Positions 41,597 to 49,749 of a DNA stretch of 64,000 nucleotides are shown here, one piece after another. The DNA lies in contig CAZOPV010000007.1 of NCBI GenBank assembly GCA_964582085.1, positions 1-64,000 of the forward strand, given 5' to 3'. Every line of letters begins with the position of its first letter. Positions within the stretch are counted from its first letter, which is position 1. The notes below the pieces were generated by a model. The model was not told where the DNA came from and did not search any database. It worked only from the letters and a program-made list of their open reading frames with translations. This DNA comes from JADGNF01 sp964582085 (lineage in GTDB: Archaea; Thermoproteota; Bathyarchaeia; Bathyarchaeales; Bathycorpusculaceae). The translations under genes and the position numbers were made by a program.

Positions 41597-41631
41597 GTAT
41601 AATTATTCATGTTAAAGTTGGTGCAGAATAT

Positions 41632-41952
41632 ATGAAAAAAGGTCTAACTCCTACTTGCCACAGATTTTTTACTAATCTTTCAAATCCTACCCGCCTCGCC
41701 GCCCTAGAGCAACTCATGAATAGACCTATGAGCGTCAATGAAATAGCGGAGGCTTTAGGGCAAGAACAAAGTATGGTTTCACATAATCTCAAACCTTTGA
41801 TTGAATGCAATTTTATATTCGGCAAAAGACAAGGAAAACGGCGAGTCTACTCAGTTAATCACGAGACAGTGGATATCTTGTTTAGAGCAGTTGAAAATCA
41901 CGCAGAGAAATTCTGCCCCAGCGGCGGAAAATGCTTGAAAGGAGGAAATTAA
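41632..41952 (+). CDS. ArsR-family winged-helix regulator
   Basis: A 106-residue protein: 'FFTNLSNPTRLAALEQLMNRPMSVNEIAEALGQEQSMVSHNLKPLIECNFIFGKRQGKRRVYSV'-type pattern of an ArsR winged helix (residues ~10-75). The C-terminus has Cys in 'KFCPSGGKCLKG', perhaps a metal or redox sensor. ATG 41632 is preferred; the open frame runs back to 41506 through a hydrophobic leader that spans the operator. It leads a three-gene operon with the ferredoxin and zinc-ribbon genes. Confidence 0.9.
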   Translation: MKKGLTPTCHRFFTNLSNPTRLAALEQLMNRPMSVNEIAEALGQEQSMVSHNLKPLIECNFIFGKRQGKRRVYSVNHETVDILFRAVENHAEKFCPSGGKCLKGGN

Positions 41953-41953
41953 C

Positions 41954-42610
41954 GTGGTCTTAAGGAAAATTGTAAACATAAACGAAGAGCTCTGCAACGG
42001 CTGTGGTCGTTGCATCCCCAAGTGCGCGGAGGGTGCTCTTCAAATAGTCAACGGTAAAGCAAAAATCGTCAAAGACACCTATTGTGACGGCTTAGGCGCA
42101 TGCTTAGGTGAGTGCCCACAAGGCGCTATAACTATAACTGAGCGGGAAGCAGAGGCATTTGACGAAAAAGCTGTACATGAATACCTCAAAAATAAGGAGC
42201 AACACGTTGCCACAGAACTTCCGCCAACTACAATTGCGTCAAAAACACCTAGCAAGCCTCAATGGCCAGTTAAATTGAACCTCGCGCCTCTCGAAGCACC
42301 CTTCTATCAAAATGTTAACCTGTTGCTAGTAGCTGATTGTGCACCTGTTGTACTAAAAAATTTTCATGAAAAATTCTTACAGGGAAAACGTGTACTGATA
42401 GGATGCCCTAAATTTGATGACGCACGTGCTTACGCTCAAAAACTTGCAGAGATACTTAAGCGAAACCACGTAATGGGCATAACAGTTGTTTATATGGAAG
42501 TGCCTTGTTGCTCTGCCTTGAAATGGGTCGCCCACAAATCAGTCCAAGATTCAGGTAAACAAATTCCAGTGACAGAGCACATTATAACAATAGGGGGTGA
42601 GATACAGTGA
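41954..42610 (+). CDS. Two-cluster ferredoxin-domain protein
   Basis: A 218-residue protein with 'CNGCGRCIPKCAEGAL' and 'CDGLGACLGECPQGAI' motifs in the first 60 residues (two [4Fe-4S] sites; the second has CxxxxxC spacing). A ~140-residue C-terminal domain follows, containing 'LLVADCAPVV', 'RVLIGCPKFDD' and 'VPCCSALKW'. This matches a common anaerobe family near regulators, of unknown reaction. GTG start with SD GGAGGA. It lies 1 bp after the ArsR-type gene and overlaps the next. Confidence 0.87.
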   Translation: MVLRKIVNINEELCNGCGRCIPKCAEGALQIVNGKAKIVKDTYCDGLGACLGECPQGAITITEREAEAFDEKAVHEYLKNKEQHVATELPPTTIASKTPSKPQWPVKLNLAPLEAPFYQNVNLLLVADCAPVVLKNFHEKFLQGKRVLIGCPKFDDARAYAQKLAEILKRNHVMGITVVYMEVPCCSALKWVAHKSVQDSGKQIPVTEHIITIGGEIQ

Positions 42611-42858
42611 CCTCAGACAAACCCATAGCAAAGAATCCGCAAACTTGCCCAGGACTGCGTGACTTCATCCAACCCAAACCTGCCTACATCAAGTGTCACG
42701 TTTGCGGCGCTGACCTTGAAATCTGGAGTGATGAAGATAAAACTACCTGCCCTGAGTGCGGCGCAGAGTGGAATCGTCCAGACAAAACAGCAGCATGCCT
42801 AGAGTACTGCGAGTTCGCAGATAAATGTAGAGGAATAATTGCATCAAAAAAATCTTAA
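42607..42858 (+). CDS. Small zinc-ribbon protein
   Basis: An 83-residue protein with a zinc ribbon (CHVCGADLEIWSDEDKTTCPEC) and a second cysteine group (CLEYCEFADKC) at the C-terminus. GTG start overlaps the upstream stop by 4 bases. Function unknown; probably works with the ferredoxin-domain protein. Confidence 0.82.
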   Translation: MTSDKPIAKNPQTCPGLRDFIQPKPAYIKCHVCGADLEIWSDEDKTTCPECGAEWNRPDKTAACLEYCEFADKCRGIIASKKS

Positions 42859-43020
42859 CACACGCTTTTCTTTTCTATTTTTAAACTATTAAAAGCAAAA
42901 ATAAGAACAATTCCGATATAATTAATGATGATGCTGTTGATTTTATGCTTTATACAACTAAAACCTGCTCAATTACCTGCAGTGTACTAAAGGGAGAAAT
43001 TCATAAATCGGGTAGAATTA

Positions 43021-43371
43021 GACATTAACAAGGTTTTCGTCAGCAAATACTTTGTTGATTTTTCTCTTAGAAAAAACTGTGACGCATAATCGCAGAAGCT
43101 GAGTCGCTTTCCAGCTGGAATTGTTCTGGTTTACGGCGACCTTTGTTTAAGTATGGCTGACGAGATGAAACAGCTGGTAGCTGAGTGTAACATTGTTAAG
43201 GTGGACTCTTTACACTGTACTTTGATGACGCCGACAAAAACATCGTTGAGGTAGAAAAGATGAACACCTGCTTTTCCCCTCTTTGAAACAAAAACCGCAG
43301 GACTTGAGCCATTAAAGCATGTATTTTTGGAAGCTTTGGAGAAAATAGGCAGGAAACTACCGCCAAGTTGA
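43021..43371 (+). pseudogene. Decayed DUF1638-like gene
   Basis: The 520-bp gap 42859-43381 holds coding-like pieces. 'FPAGIVLVYGDLCLSMADEMKQ' continues to 'NIVKVDSLHC' at about 43108-43200, with an in-frame stop just before it. 'DADKNIVEVEKMN' is in a second frame (about 43218-43260). 'ETKTAGLEPLKHVFLEALEK' and 'IGRKLPPS' are in a third, stopping near 43371. Order and motifs recall DUF1638-like proteins (tentative). Several frameshifts and a stop make it non-functional. Confidence 0.5.
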
Positions 43372-43381
43372 TTTTATTATG

Positions 43382-43861
43382 TCAATTGATTTTTTCTAGA
43401 GCCTCTTCAATTTTTTTGTAGTTTGGTTCAATCAGAGGGTCTTCCGTTACCCAAATGTAGCGGATTATCCCTTGCTTGTCAAGCACAAAGATGCTGCGTT
43501 TTGCCGCTGTGTAGCCTTTAAGTCCAGCAAAGTCGGGTGATTGTACGTTGTAGGCTTTTATGGTTTCACGATTATAGTCGCTGAGGATGGGAAAAGTGAG
43601 CTTATTTTTCTCTGCAAATTCTTTGTTTGAGAACGGGTCGTTAACACTTATGCCGATAACCTGCGCCTTCAAGTTTATCAACCGCGCCATGGCGTCGCGG
43701 AAGGCACACATTTCTTTGGTACAGACACTTGTAAACGCTCCTACAAAGAAAGCTAAAACCACTTTTCGCCCTTGGAACTCCTTGAGGCTATGTTTTTTCA
43801 ATTCTGTATCCTGCAGGGAGAAGTCAGGTGCTTTATCTCCGATTTTCAGAGAGTTTGCCAT
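43382..43861 (-). CDS. Peroxiredoxin (AhpC/TSA family)
   Basis: A 159-residue thiol peroxidase: 'IGDKAPDFSLQDTELKKHSL' and the active site 'FFVGAFTSVCTKEMCAFRD', with the peroxidatic Cys in TSVCTKEMC and another Cys five residues on, as in BCP/AhpE types. It reduces peroxides using thioredoxin- or glutaredoxin-like donors; a glutaredoxin and FTR are encoded 2 kb away. No signal peptide. It begins the oxidative-defence neighbourhood. Confidence 0.93.
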   Translation of the reverse strand: MANSLKIGDKAPDFSLQDTELKKHSLKEFQGRKVVLAFFVGAFTSVCTKEMCAFRDAMARLINLKAQVIGISVNDPFSNKEFAEKNKLTFPILSDYNRETIKAYNVQSPDFAGLKGYTAAKRSIFVLDKQGIIRYIWVTEDPLIEPNYKKIEEALEKIN

Positions 43862-43919
43862 TTGTAAATTACTCCAACAGTAAGTTATTGTAATTCAGAG
43901 CTTATAAAAATGTCAGGAA

Positions 43920-44579
43920 CTAATTGAGCTTAAATGCAGATGGACAAATTTGGCTGAGTACGCAACCTCTGCAGTTTGGTTTTTTGGCGTTGCATACGCG
44001 TCTACCATGGAAAATAAGCAAGTCAGTAAAACTCATCCACTTCTCTTTTGGCAACAGTTTCATGAGGTCTTGCTCGATTTTCTCAGGATTATCAAACCTG
44101 GTTAAACCTAACCTCCTTGCGAGTCTTCGGACGTGAGTGTCCACGGCGACTCCTTCTATGATGCCATATGCGCCGTAGAGAACTATATTGGCAGTTTTCC
44201 TTGCCACTCCTGGCAGTTCCAAGAGTTCTTCCATAGTTCTCGGAACGTTGCCGTTATATTTTTCTAAGAGAAGTTTGCAGCAGTTTTGAATATTTTTGGC
44301 TTTATTATGATAGAACCCTGTAGATTTGATGTCTTGCTCCAGTTCCTCTATGTTAACTCTAGCGTAGTCTTCGGCTTTGGTGTATTTTTTGAAGAGTTTT
44401 TGGGTTACCATGTTGACTCTCTCATCAGTGCACTGAGCAGACAAAATGGTGGCTACAAGTAACTCCAGTGGACTGGAGAAGTTGAGAGCGATTTTGTCGT
44501 CTGGATACTCTTTTTGGAGTAGCTGAATGATTTTTTCTGTGCGTTCTTTGTCTTGTAGTTCTATTCGTGACTCAGGCAA
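43920..44579 (-). CDS. nth: Endonuclease III (HhH-GPD DNA glycosylase/AP lyase)
   Basis: A ~219-residue base-excision enzyme for oxidised pyrimidines. 'LELPGVARKTANIVLYGAYG' has the helix-hairpin-helix and catalytic Lys, and 'VAVDTHVRRLARRLGL' the catalytic Asp. The C-terminal 'CNAKKPNCRGCVLSQIC' binds the [4Fe-4S]. I prefer TTG 44579, which has a GGAGAT ribosome site at proper distance; the frame extends to 44627 with a GTG start. Confidence 0.95.
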   Translation of the reverse strand: MPESRIELQDKERTEKIIQLLQKEYPDDKIALNFSSPLELLVATILSAQCTDERVNMVTQKLFKKYTKAEDYARVNIEELEQDIKSTGFYHNKAKNIQNCCKLLLEKYNGNVPRTMEELLELPGVARKTANIVLYGAYGIIEGVAVDTHVRRLARRLGLTRFDNPEKIEQDLMKLLPKEKWMSFTDLLIFHGRRVCNAKKPNCRGCVLSQICPSAFKLN

Positions 44580-44744
44580 GCATTGTTCATCTCCATATTG
44601 AAATCTGTCAAGTGAAAAAGGGCACACGACTATTTTAATTACACCATTTATCTTGTAGCTCTTTTTCTGACGCTGAATGTAGAATTTTCCAAAAAATTTT
44701 TACCTGTAAACAGAATTTTAAAATTACGTGTGAGGTGAGTTTGG

Positions 44745-44894
44745 ATGGGTTTAAAGTTAAAAGTTGACGGCAAAGATATACCAATGAACGAGTTTGTAGA
44801 AAAAATTTTGACGGGAACAGTAGTTGGTGCCGTTACATCTTTAAAAGGCATAAAAGCAGAGTGGAAAACGATCGAAATTGCTGTCTCAAAATAA
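44745..44894 (+). CDS. Small conserved-looking protein (49 residues)
   Basis: ATG 44745 gives 'MGLKLKVDGKDIPMNEFVEK' continuing to 'GTVVGAVTSLKGIKAEWKTI' and a stop at 44892-44894. A GAGGTGAG ribosome site lies just upstream. Composition (alternating hydrophobic and charged, Lys-rich) is clearly coding. I recall similar tiny archaeal proteins but no function. Sits between convergent nth and FTR genes, antisense to nothing real. Confidence 0.7.
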   Translation: MGLKLKVDGKDIPMNEFVEKILTGTVVGAVTSLKGIKAEWKTIEIAVSK

Positions 44895-44906
44895 AATAGT
44901 TCAAAA

Positions 44907-45458
44907 TTAGCCGGAAAAATCCATTCTTGTCTTTATTTCAGCGAACAATTCCCTTTTTGCCTTACAGATAGGGCAAATGTATGGCGGCTCCTCCCTGAAA
45001 ACTACGTAACCGCATTGTTTACAATACCAAAGTTTTTTCTTTCCAATAGTGATTTGAACAATTTCTTCCTTTTCCTCATTCGCAGATGCTTTTGATTCTG
45101 TCTCTACAACTGGGGTTTGGTATGAACGCATTTGTTTTTCTATGGGTCGACGTTCTGGAACAGGCCTCAGTTCAGTTTCACGTTCGTAGACGTCTCTTCT
45201 GACGTAGAGGCCGCAGTAACATGCTCCGAACTGGGCGACATCTGGGTCGCGGTAGTCGCAGGGACATATAATATCTCTATCGTAGTCAAGGTTTCCTGAC
45301 GCCAGCCTGCATGGGCACGAGGGGTAGCCATATCTTTCTTCATTTTGCTTCAAGCCCTCAAGTAATCCTTGGAGAAAGTTGGGGTCTGCGTTGAGATAGT
45401 AACCAAAAGTTTTGGCGTCGGCTTCGGCTCTTCGTTTTACTTCTTCAATTGTGGTCAA
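44907..45458 (-). CDS. Ferredoxin:thioredoxin reductase catalytic-type subunit with rubredoxin domain
   Basis: A 183-residue protein. Residues 1-~95 match the FTR beta subunit: 'YGYPSCPCRLASG', 'DIICPCDYRD', 'FGACYCGLYV' supply the [4Fe-4S] and active disulfide cysteines. A linker leads to a C-terminal rubrerythrin-type rubredoxin domain ('YCKQCGYVVFREEPPYICPICKA'). It passes electrons from ferredoxin to a thioredoxin/glutaredoxin disulfide. Overlaps the glutaredoxin-like gene by 4 bases, so the two surely work together. Confidence 0.92.
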   Translation of the reverse strand: MTTIEEVKRRAEADAKTFGYYLNADPNFLQGLLEGLKQNEERYGYPSCPCRLASGNLDYDRDIICPCDYRDPDVAQFGACYCGLYVRRDVYERETELRPVPERRPIEKQMRSYQTPVVETESKASANEEKEEIVQITIGKKKLWYCKQCGYVVFREEPPYICPICKAKRELFAEIKTRMDFSG

Positions 45459-45739
45459 AGTTCCAGTGCCTCCTTGAGTAGATCCTTGCGGAAGCCCGTG
45501 ATGACTTTTTGGTCGTCTATAATTATTGTGGGGTAGCCTAGGGGAGCGCCTTTGTCTTGGATGTGGTTGCGTACTTGATTTTTTTCTTCTTCTGAGCAGA
45601 GGTCAACATCCACATATTCGTATTCTACGTTATTGTCTTTGAGGTACTGTTTGGTCATTTTACACCAGGCACATGTACTAAGTGCGTAGACGAGAACTTT
45701 GTGTTTGTTGTTTGTGCCTGCAACTTTAGAAATATTCAT
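45455..45739 (-). CDS. Glutaredoxin-like protein
   Basis: A 94-residue thioredoxin-fold protein with active site CAWC in 'LVYALSTCAWCKMTKQYLK', then 'EYVDVDLCSEEEKNQV' and 'GYPTIIIDDQKVITGF' with the cis-Pro. It resembles NrdH/glutaredoxin-like proteins. It is the probable substrate of the FTR encoded next in the operon, delivering electrons to targets such as the peroxiredoxin (inference). Confidence 0.9.
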   Translation of the reverse strand: MNISKVAGTNNKHKVLVYALSTCAWCKMTKQYLKDNNVEYEYVDVDLCSEEEKNQVRNHIQDKGAPLGYPTIIIDDQKVITGFRKDLLKEALEL

Positions 45740-45996
45740 AATTATTCCTGTGTACCAGTTGTTTTTGGCGTAATATAACTTTTTAGTTGTTTTATATTTG
45801 CACGTAATTTTGCACTATTTGCAATGGAAGTTTTGTTTGTCGTGCCTCTAAAGGTAGCGATTGCTGATTGTTTTAGTTAAAATATTGTGAGTTACATTAC
45901 CCAAAATTTTTGCTTACACCCCTACTTGCATCACATGTGGAATGGGCAACTCTGTTGGAAGTTTTATTGAAGTTTTTATGTTCATCGTATAGTATC

Positions 45997-47373
45997 TCAA
46001 GCAGGTTTCAAGTTGCTAAAAGCTTGTTGCACCACTTCAGTTAGCGCAGGGTGAATATGCATAGCTCTGATTATGGGGAGGTAGCTTTTGTTTTCTGTGT
46101 TCATAGCGTTTACGATTTCTTGGATAAGCACCGAAGCATCTGCACCTATGATGTGTCCACCTATGATTTTACCTGTGTCCTCCTCAACTATGACCTTTAC
46201 AAAACCATTGGGTTCTCCCATTGCGGCGCCCATAGCGGTGTTCTTATACAGGGAATTACCAACTAAAATTTTGTATCCATGTTGCTTTGCTTCCTCCTCT
46301 TTCAACCCCACCGATGCCACCTGCGGGTGAGTAAAAACAGCATGAGGCACTGCAGAATAGTCCACTTCAACTTTGTGATCGTGAAGGGCGTTATGTAGAG
46401 CAACACCTGCCTCGTAGTTGGCAACATGCTTGAACATGTATTTGCCGATGGCATCGCCGAAAGCAAAAATGTTTTTCTTGTCTGTTTCAAGAAACCTGTT
46501 AACTTTAATGTAGCCACGAGAGTCAAGCTTTACACCTGTTTTCTGGGGTTTGAGCACGTCAGAGTTTGGCACCCTGCCCGCTGCAATCATCAAAGCTTCT
46601 GCGGCAAACTCTATTATACTACCATCCTCACGGCTTTTTGCAACAACAATTTTTAAGTCCCGCTGCTGCTTCACTTCCACCACTTCGTAGCCCGTGAATA
46701 TATCTAGACGTTTTTGCATTTCCAGCTTGAGTAAGTCAGAAATTTCAGGTTCTTCCTCAGGCAGAATTCGTAGGGATCGCTGAATAATAGTGACCTTGGT
46801 GCCCATGGCTGAAAAGAAGTGGCCATATTCAACACCTACGTAGCCTCCTCCGAGAATAACAAGGCTTTTAGGAAGTGTTTCCAGCTTTAACACAGTGTCA
46901 CTATTAAGGTAACCAAATTTATCTAAACCCTTGATTTTTGGTATAGCCGGGCGAGCACCAGAAGCAATGAAAATCAGCGGCGCAGTTATTTCTTCGTCGT
47001 TAACTCTGAGAGTGTAGAAATCTGTGAACTCGCCGGTACCTTTTAACCACTTAAGATTATTAGTGTGTTCTACTGCGTGAGCTTGCATTTCCGTGTCAGC
47101 CTTAACTAATGTGTGCATGCGCCTCATGAGGCCCTCAAAATTTATCGAATTGACAGTGGCGTTTACATCTACTATTCTGGCGGCTTCTTTAATCAAGGTG
47201 ACAACATCTGCGGGGTAAATGAGCATTTTAGAGGGTACACAACCCCTGTTTATACAGGTGCCCCCCATCGGGCCATTTTCTACTACGGCAACTTTTAAAC
47301 CGTTGTCAACGGCGGCGGAGGCAACCAACATACCTGAACCTGCGCCAATAACCAAAACATCAAAGCTTTCCAT
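45997..47373 (-). CDS. Dihydrolipoamide dehydrogenase/mercuric-reductase-family flavoprotein
   Basis: About 458 residues: FAD motif 'FDVLVIGAGSGMLVASAA', redox disulfide 'GGTCINRGCVPSKML', NAD motif 'LVILGGGYVGVEYGHFFSAMG', and dimer-interface ending 'MHIHPALTEVVQQAF' with the catalytic His-Glu pair. Lacking lipoyl partners here, it may be a disulfide or CoA-disulfide-like reductase. ATG 47373 (MESFDVLV) is preferred; a TTG at 47412 extends it by 13 residues. The flanking 257-bp gap shows no gene. Confidence 0.92.
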   Translation of the reverse strand: MESFDVLVIGAGSGMLVASAAVDNGLKVAVVENGPMGGTCINRGCVPSKMLIYPADVVTLIKEAARIVDVNATVNSINFEGLMRRMHTLVKADTEMQAHAVEHTNNLKWLKGTGEFTDFYTLRVNDEEITAPLIFIASGARPAIPKIKGLDKFGYLNSDTVLKLETLPKSLVILGGGYVGVEYGHFFSAMGTKVTIIQRSLRILPEEEPEISDLLKLEMQKRLDIFTGYEVVEVKQQRDLKIVVAKSREDGSIIEFAAEALMIAAGRVPNSDVLKPQKTGVKLDSRGYIKVNRFLETDKKNIFAFGDAIGKYMFKHVANYEAGVALHNALHDHKVEVDYSAVPHAVFTHPQVASVGLKEEEAKQHGYKILVGNSLYKNTAMGAAMGEPNGFVKVIVEEDTGKIIGGHIIGADASVLIQEIVNAMNTENKSYLPIIRAMHIHPALTEVVQQAFSNLKPA

Positions 47374-47477
47374 GCCAACCAACTTCAAACTATCAAAAAG
47401 CGCCCAATCCAAATAAACCTTTCAAGCATGAATAAGTCGGAAATTTTTTATCTGCTTACCAATATAAACTACAATTG

Positions 47478-47579
47478 GTGATTGATACGACAGCTAAAAA
47501 GAAAGCTGAGGCGCAAAAGAAAAAAGAGCAGTATTATTCTACAAAAGAGAAGAAAGCAAAAGAAGTAAAAAAGAAATAG
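47478..47579 (+). CDS. Possible tiny Lys-rich protein (33 residues)
   Basis: GTG 47478 opens a frame encoding 'MIDTTAKKKAEAQKKKEQYY' and ending 'KAKEVKKK' at TAG 47577-47579. Nearly half the residues are Lys or Glu, as in small nucleic-acid or ribosome-associated peptides. No clear ribosome site is visible. It could be chance in a purine-rich stretch. Confidence 0.35.
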   Translation: MIDTTAKKKAEAQKKKEQYYSTKEKKAKEVKKK

Positions 47580-47584
47580 TTGCT

Positions 47585-48352
47585 TTAACGTCGCAGAAAC
47601 GCTGGCAGACAGCGTGAATCGCTAATCGGATTAAACTGCTCAATTTCCGTTTTCTTTAACGGAACAACCACCCTAGAGACGAGTCCATTTAAACTGTATG
47701 GTAAACGAATAAATCGCATTTCACCAATTGTTACCCATTCGTCAATTCCAAAACCTGATTTCTTTGCACTTCTGGCAATTTTTCGTCTTTCCTCGATGCT
47801 TAGTTGGTATGCTTCCCCATCAAAAACGTGAAGATGAAAACCTCTGCCAGAATAAACCACATTCAACTGGCTGAAGCGTTTTTCTAAAAACTCACACAAG
47901 TCAAGTGCCTGTTTTTTAACTAATTCAAGTTCGAGTTCGCAGAAACTTAATCCTTGCCCTCGTTTCATTTTATCAGCCAAGGTTCCATGAATGGGGCATG
48001 TTACGTTTTCAGGGTCTAAATCAAATGCTAATTCTTGCCCTCTTTTACGATTATTCTCATCATAGACGTTACGGTCATAGTAGACAGCTTCGGGTAGAAA
48101 CTCCAAGATCTCATCACGGACTTCCTTCAAGCTACTGTATTCGTCGATGACTATTGTCGTATCTGCATCTTCTTTATACTTAGGGGGATAAACTTTGGTG
48201 TGCCTACCTATTATAACCGCAAACTTTGGATTATAAAGTTGAGTTGGAAACCAAGCTGAAACCTTTAATAAATCAAAATTCTCACTATAGAACTGCCTAC
48301 GCTCCTCTAACGTTGCAGGTCTCATACCTTCAGGTAAGTAGAATCTCGCCAT
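47585..48352 (-). CDS. Small primase-like (archaeo-eukaryotic primase) protein
   Basis: A 255-residue AEP-fold protein: 'QELAFDLDPENVTCP' (DxD metal site), 'LNVVYSGRGFHLHVFDG' (SxRGxH motif), and 'DEWVTIGEMRFIRLPYSLNGLVSRVV'. These are the three AEP signatures. It is much shorter than replicative PriS (about 350) and lacks the usual zinc knuckle, so it is either a short PriS-like relative or a repair primase-polymerase. No PriL gene is nearby. The DNA-repair context (nth, AlkA-like) fits a repair role, which is inference. Confidence 0.83.
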   Translation of the reverse strand: MARFYLPEGMRPATLEERRQFYSENFDLLKVSAWFPTQLYNPKFAVIIGRHTKVYPPKYKEDADTTIVIDEYSSLKEVRDEILEFLPEAVYYDRNVYDENNRKRGQELAFDLDPENVTCPIHGTLADKMKRGQGLSFCELELELVKKQALDLCEFLEKRFSQLNVVYSGRGFHLHVFDGEAYQLSIEERRKIARSAKKSGFGIDEWVTIGEMRFIRLPYSLNGLVSRVVVPLKKTEIEQFNPISDSRCLPAFLRR

Positions 48353-48449
48353 CCGTTATCCCCTGTGTAGAATTACTGCAGTTTAACAAAAAACACTTTG
48401 GGTGAAGCCAACGCAGAAAGACTAATATCTCCGCTTTCACGATTAAACT

Positions 48450-48779
48450 GTGGTGAATTTTTTGCCTATAGACCCTGATTTCCAAATCAACCGCAAAGTT
48501 GTCGGAGAACACAATGGTCACAAAGTTTGGGGGCCTGTAGACCCGCCAAACAAACTGGGGATCCATGGAGAAAACGTCGCTGTTGACTGGGACGTTTGCA
48601 CTGGCGATGGCGTCTGTATAGATGTCTGCCCCGTGTCACTGTACGAATGGGCGGAAACTCCTGGCAATCCACTATCAGAGAGGAAATCTGACCCTGTGCG
48701 GCAAATCGACTGCATTCAATGTTTAGCTTGTGAGACCCAGTGCCCCACTGCCGCCATAAAGATAACTCCTCCACAATAA
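48450..48779 (+). CDS. Zinc-containing 7Fe ferredoxin
   Basis: A 109-residue archaeal ferredoxin close to the Sulfolobus type. The N-terminal zinc-site histidines appear in 'VVGEHNGHKVWGP' and 'LGIHGE', with the Asp ligand in 'KSDPV'. 'CTGDGVCIDVCP' has Asp in place of the second Cys (a [3Fe-4S] site). 'CIQCLACETQCP' holds a [4Fe-4S]. It is an electron carrier for 2-oxoacid oxidoreductases and the like. GTG start; a second GTG follows directly. Confidence 0.95.
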   Translation: MVNFLPIDPDFQINRKVVGEHNGHKVWGPVDPPNKLGIHGENVAVDWDVCTGDGVCIDVCPVSLYEWAETPGNPLSERKSDPVRQIDCIQCLACETQCPTAAIKITPPQ

Positions 48780-48866
48780 CCAGCAGTTTTCAATATAATT
48801 TAGTTGCCGCTGCGGCTTCTTCTCTATTTTTATTCCAAAACTTTACTGAAAAAAAGAAAGAGAAGG

Positions 48867-49478
48867 TTATCTTACAAGTTTGAGGGCCTTGTTGACATAG
48901 TCCCAGTTGACAACGTTCCAGAAGCCTTCCACGAATTTGGCGCGGTCGTTTTTGTAGTCCACGTAATACGCATGTTCCCAGACATCTAACGCCATCAGAA
49001 TTCGAAAGGCAGGGTACACGTTGACGTTATGCTTCTCCACCTGCATAATGAGAGGTCGGTCAACACATTGTTGCATGGCAAGCACTGCCCACCCTGAGCC
49101 TTCCACGCTAACGGCTGCCTTAGAGAACTCAGCTTTGAAGCGTTCAAAACTGCCAAATTCTTTGTTTATTACATCAGCGATGGCACCGCCTGGTTTGCCA
49201 CCGCCTTTTCCTGTAGGCGCCATGTTTTCCCAAAACGTAGAGTGCAAGAGGTGTCCCCCTATGTGAAACGATAGCTCTTTAAGGATGGCTTTTTGGTCTA
49301 TGTCTACGTTTTCTTTTCGAGCCTTGTCTAGTTTCTCAAAAATTGTGTTTGCTCCGTTTACATACGCTAGGTGGTGTTTGTCATGGTGAAGTTTTAGCTG
49401 CTCCTCAGACATGTAGGGCGCGAGTGCTTTGTAGTCGTACGGTAGTTTTGGTAAACTGAAAGATTTTACTGTTTCCAT
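48867..49478 (-). CDS. sod: Fe/Mn superoxide dismutase
   Basis: About 203 residues: 'LPYDYKALAPYMSEEQLKLHHDKHHLAYVNG' with metal ligand His, 'HLLHSTFWENM' with the second His, and 'DVWEHAYYVDYKNDRAKFVEGFW' with Asp and His ligands. It dismutates superoxide in the cytoplasm. ATG 49478 (METVKSF) is preferred over 49490. It sits between ferredoxin and rubrerythrin genes in the oxidative-defence group. Confidence 0.97.
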   Translation of the reverse strand: METVKSFSLPKLPYDYKALAPYMSEEQLKLHHDKHHLAYVNGANTIFEKLDKARKENVDIDQKAILKELSFHIGGHLLHSTFWENMAPTGKGGGKPGGAIADVINKEFGSFERFKAEFSKAAVSVEGSGWAVLAMQQCVDRPLIMQVEKHNVNVYPAFRILMALDVWEHAYYVDYKNDRAKFVEGFWNVVNWDYVNKALKLVR

Positions 49479-49749
49479 ATTATTCACCAAAAATTCATTA
49501 ATTTAACCCGGTTTATGGTTAATATACTTTCCCTTTCAGGCTTTATTGCATTTTTTTATCCAAAAAGTTGAACTGTGTATGAGAAAGGTTTGGTTCGGCT
49601 GTGAGAAGCGATGCTTTAAGCCATTTTGAGTAATAGCAGCAAAGTGGTTGAAACCCTTTTGTCGTATTAAGATTTTTCTTTATAACGGTCTAATTCAGTA
49701 TGACTTATAACTGACTTCCAGATATTGTACTTTGCAGGGAGGATTTTAT

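Noticed and set aside
44648..44851. 67-residue minus-strand frame
   Set aside because: Antisense to the better supported 49-residue + gene at 44745-44894 with its ribosome site.
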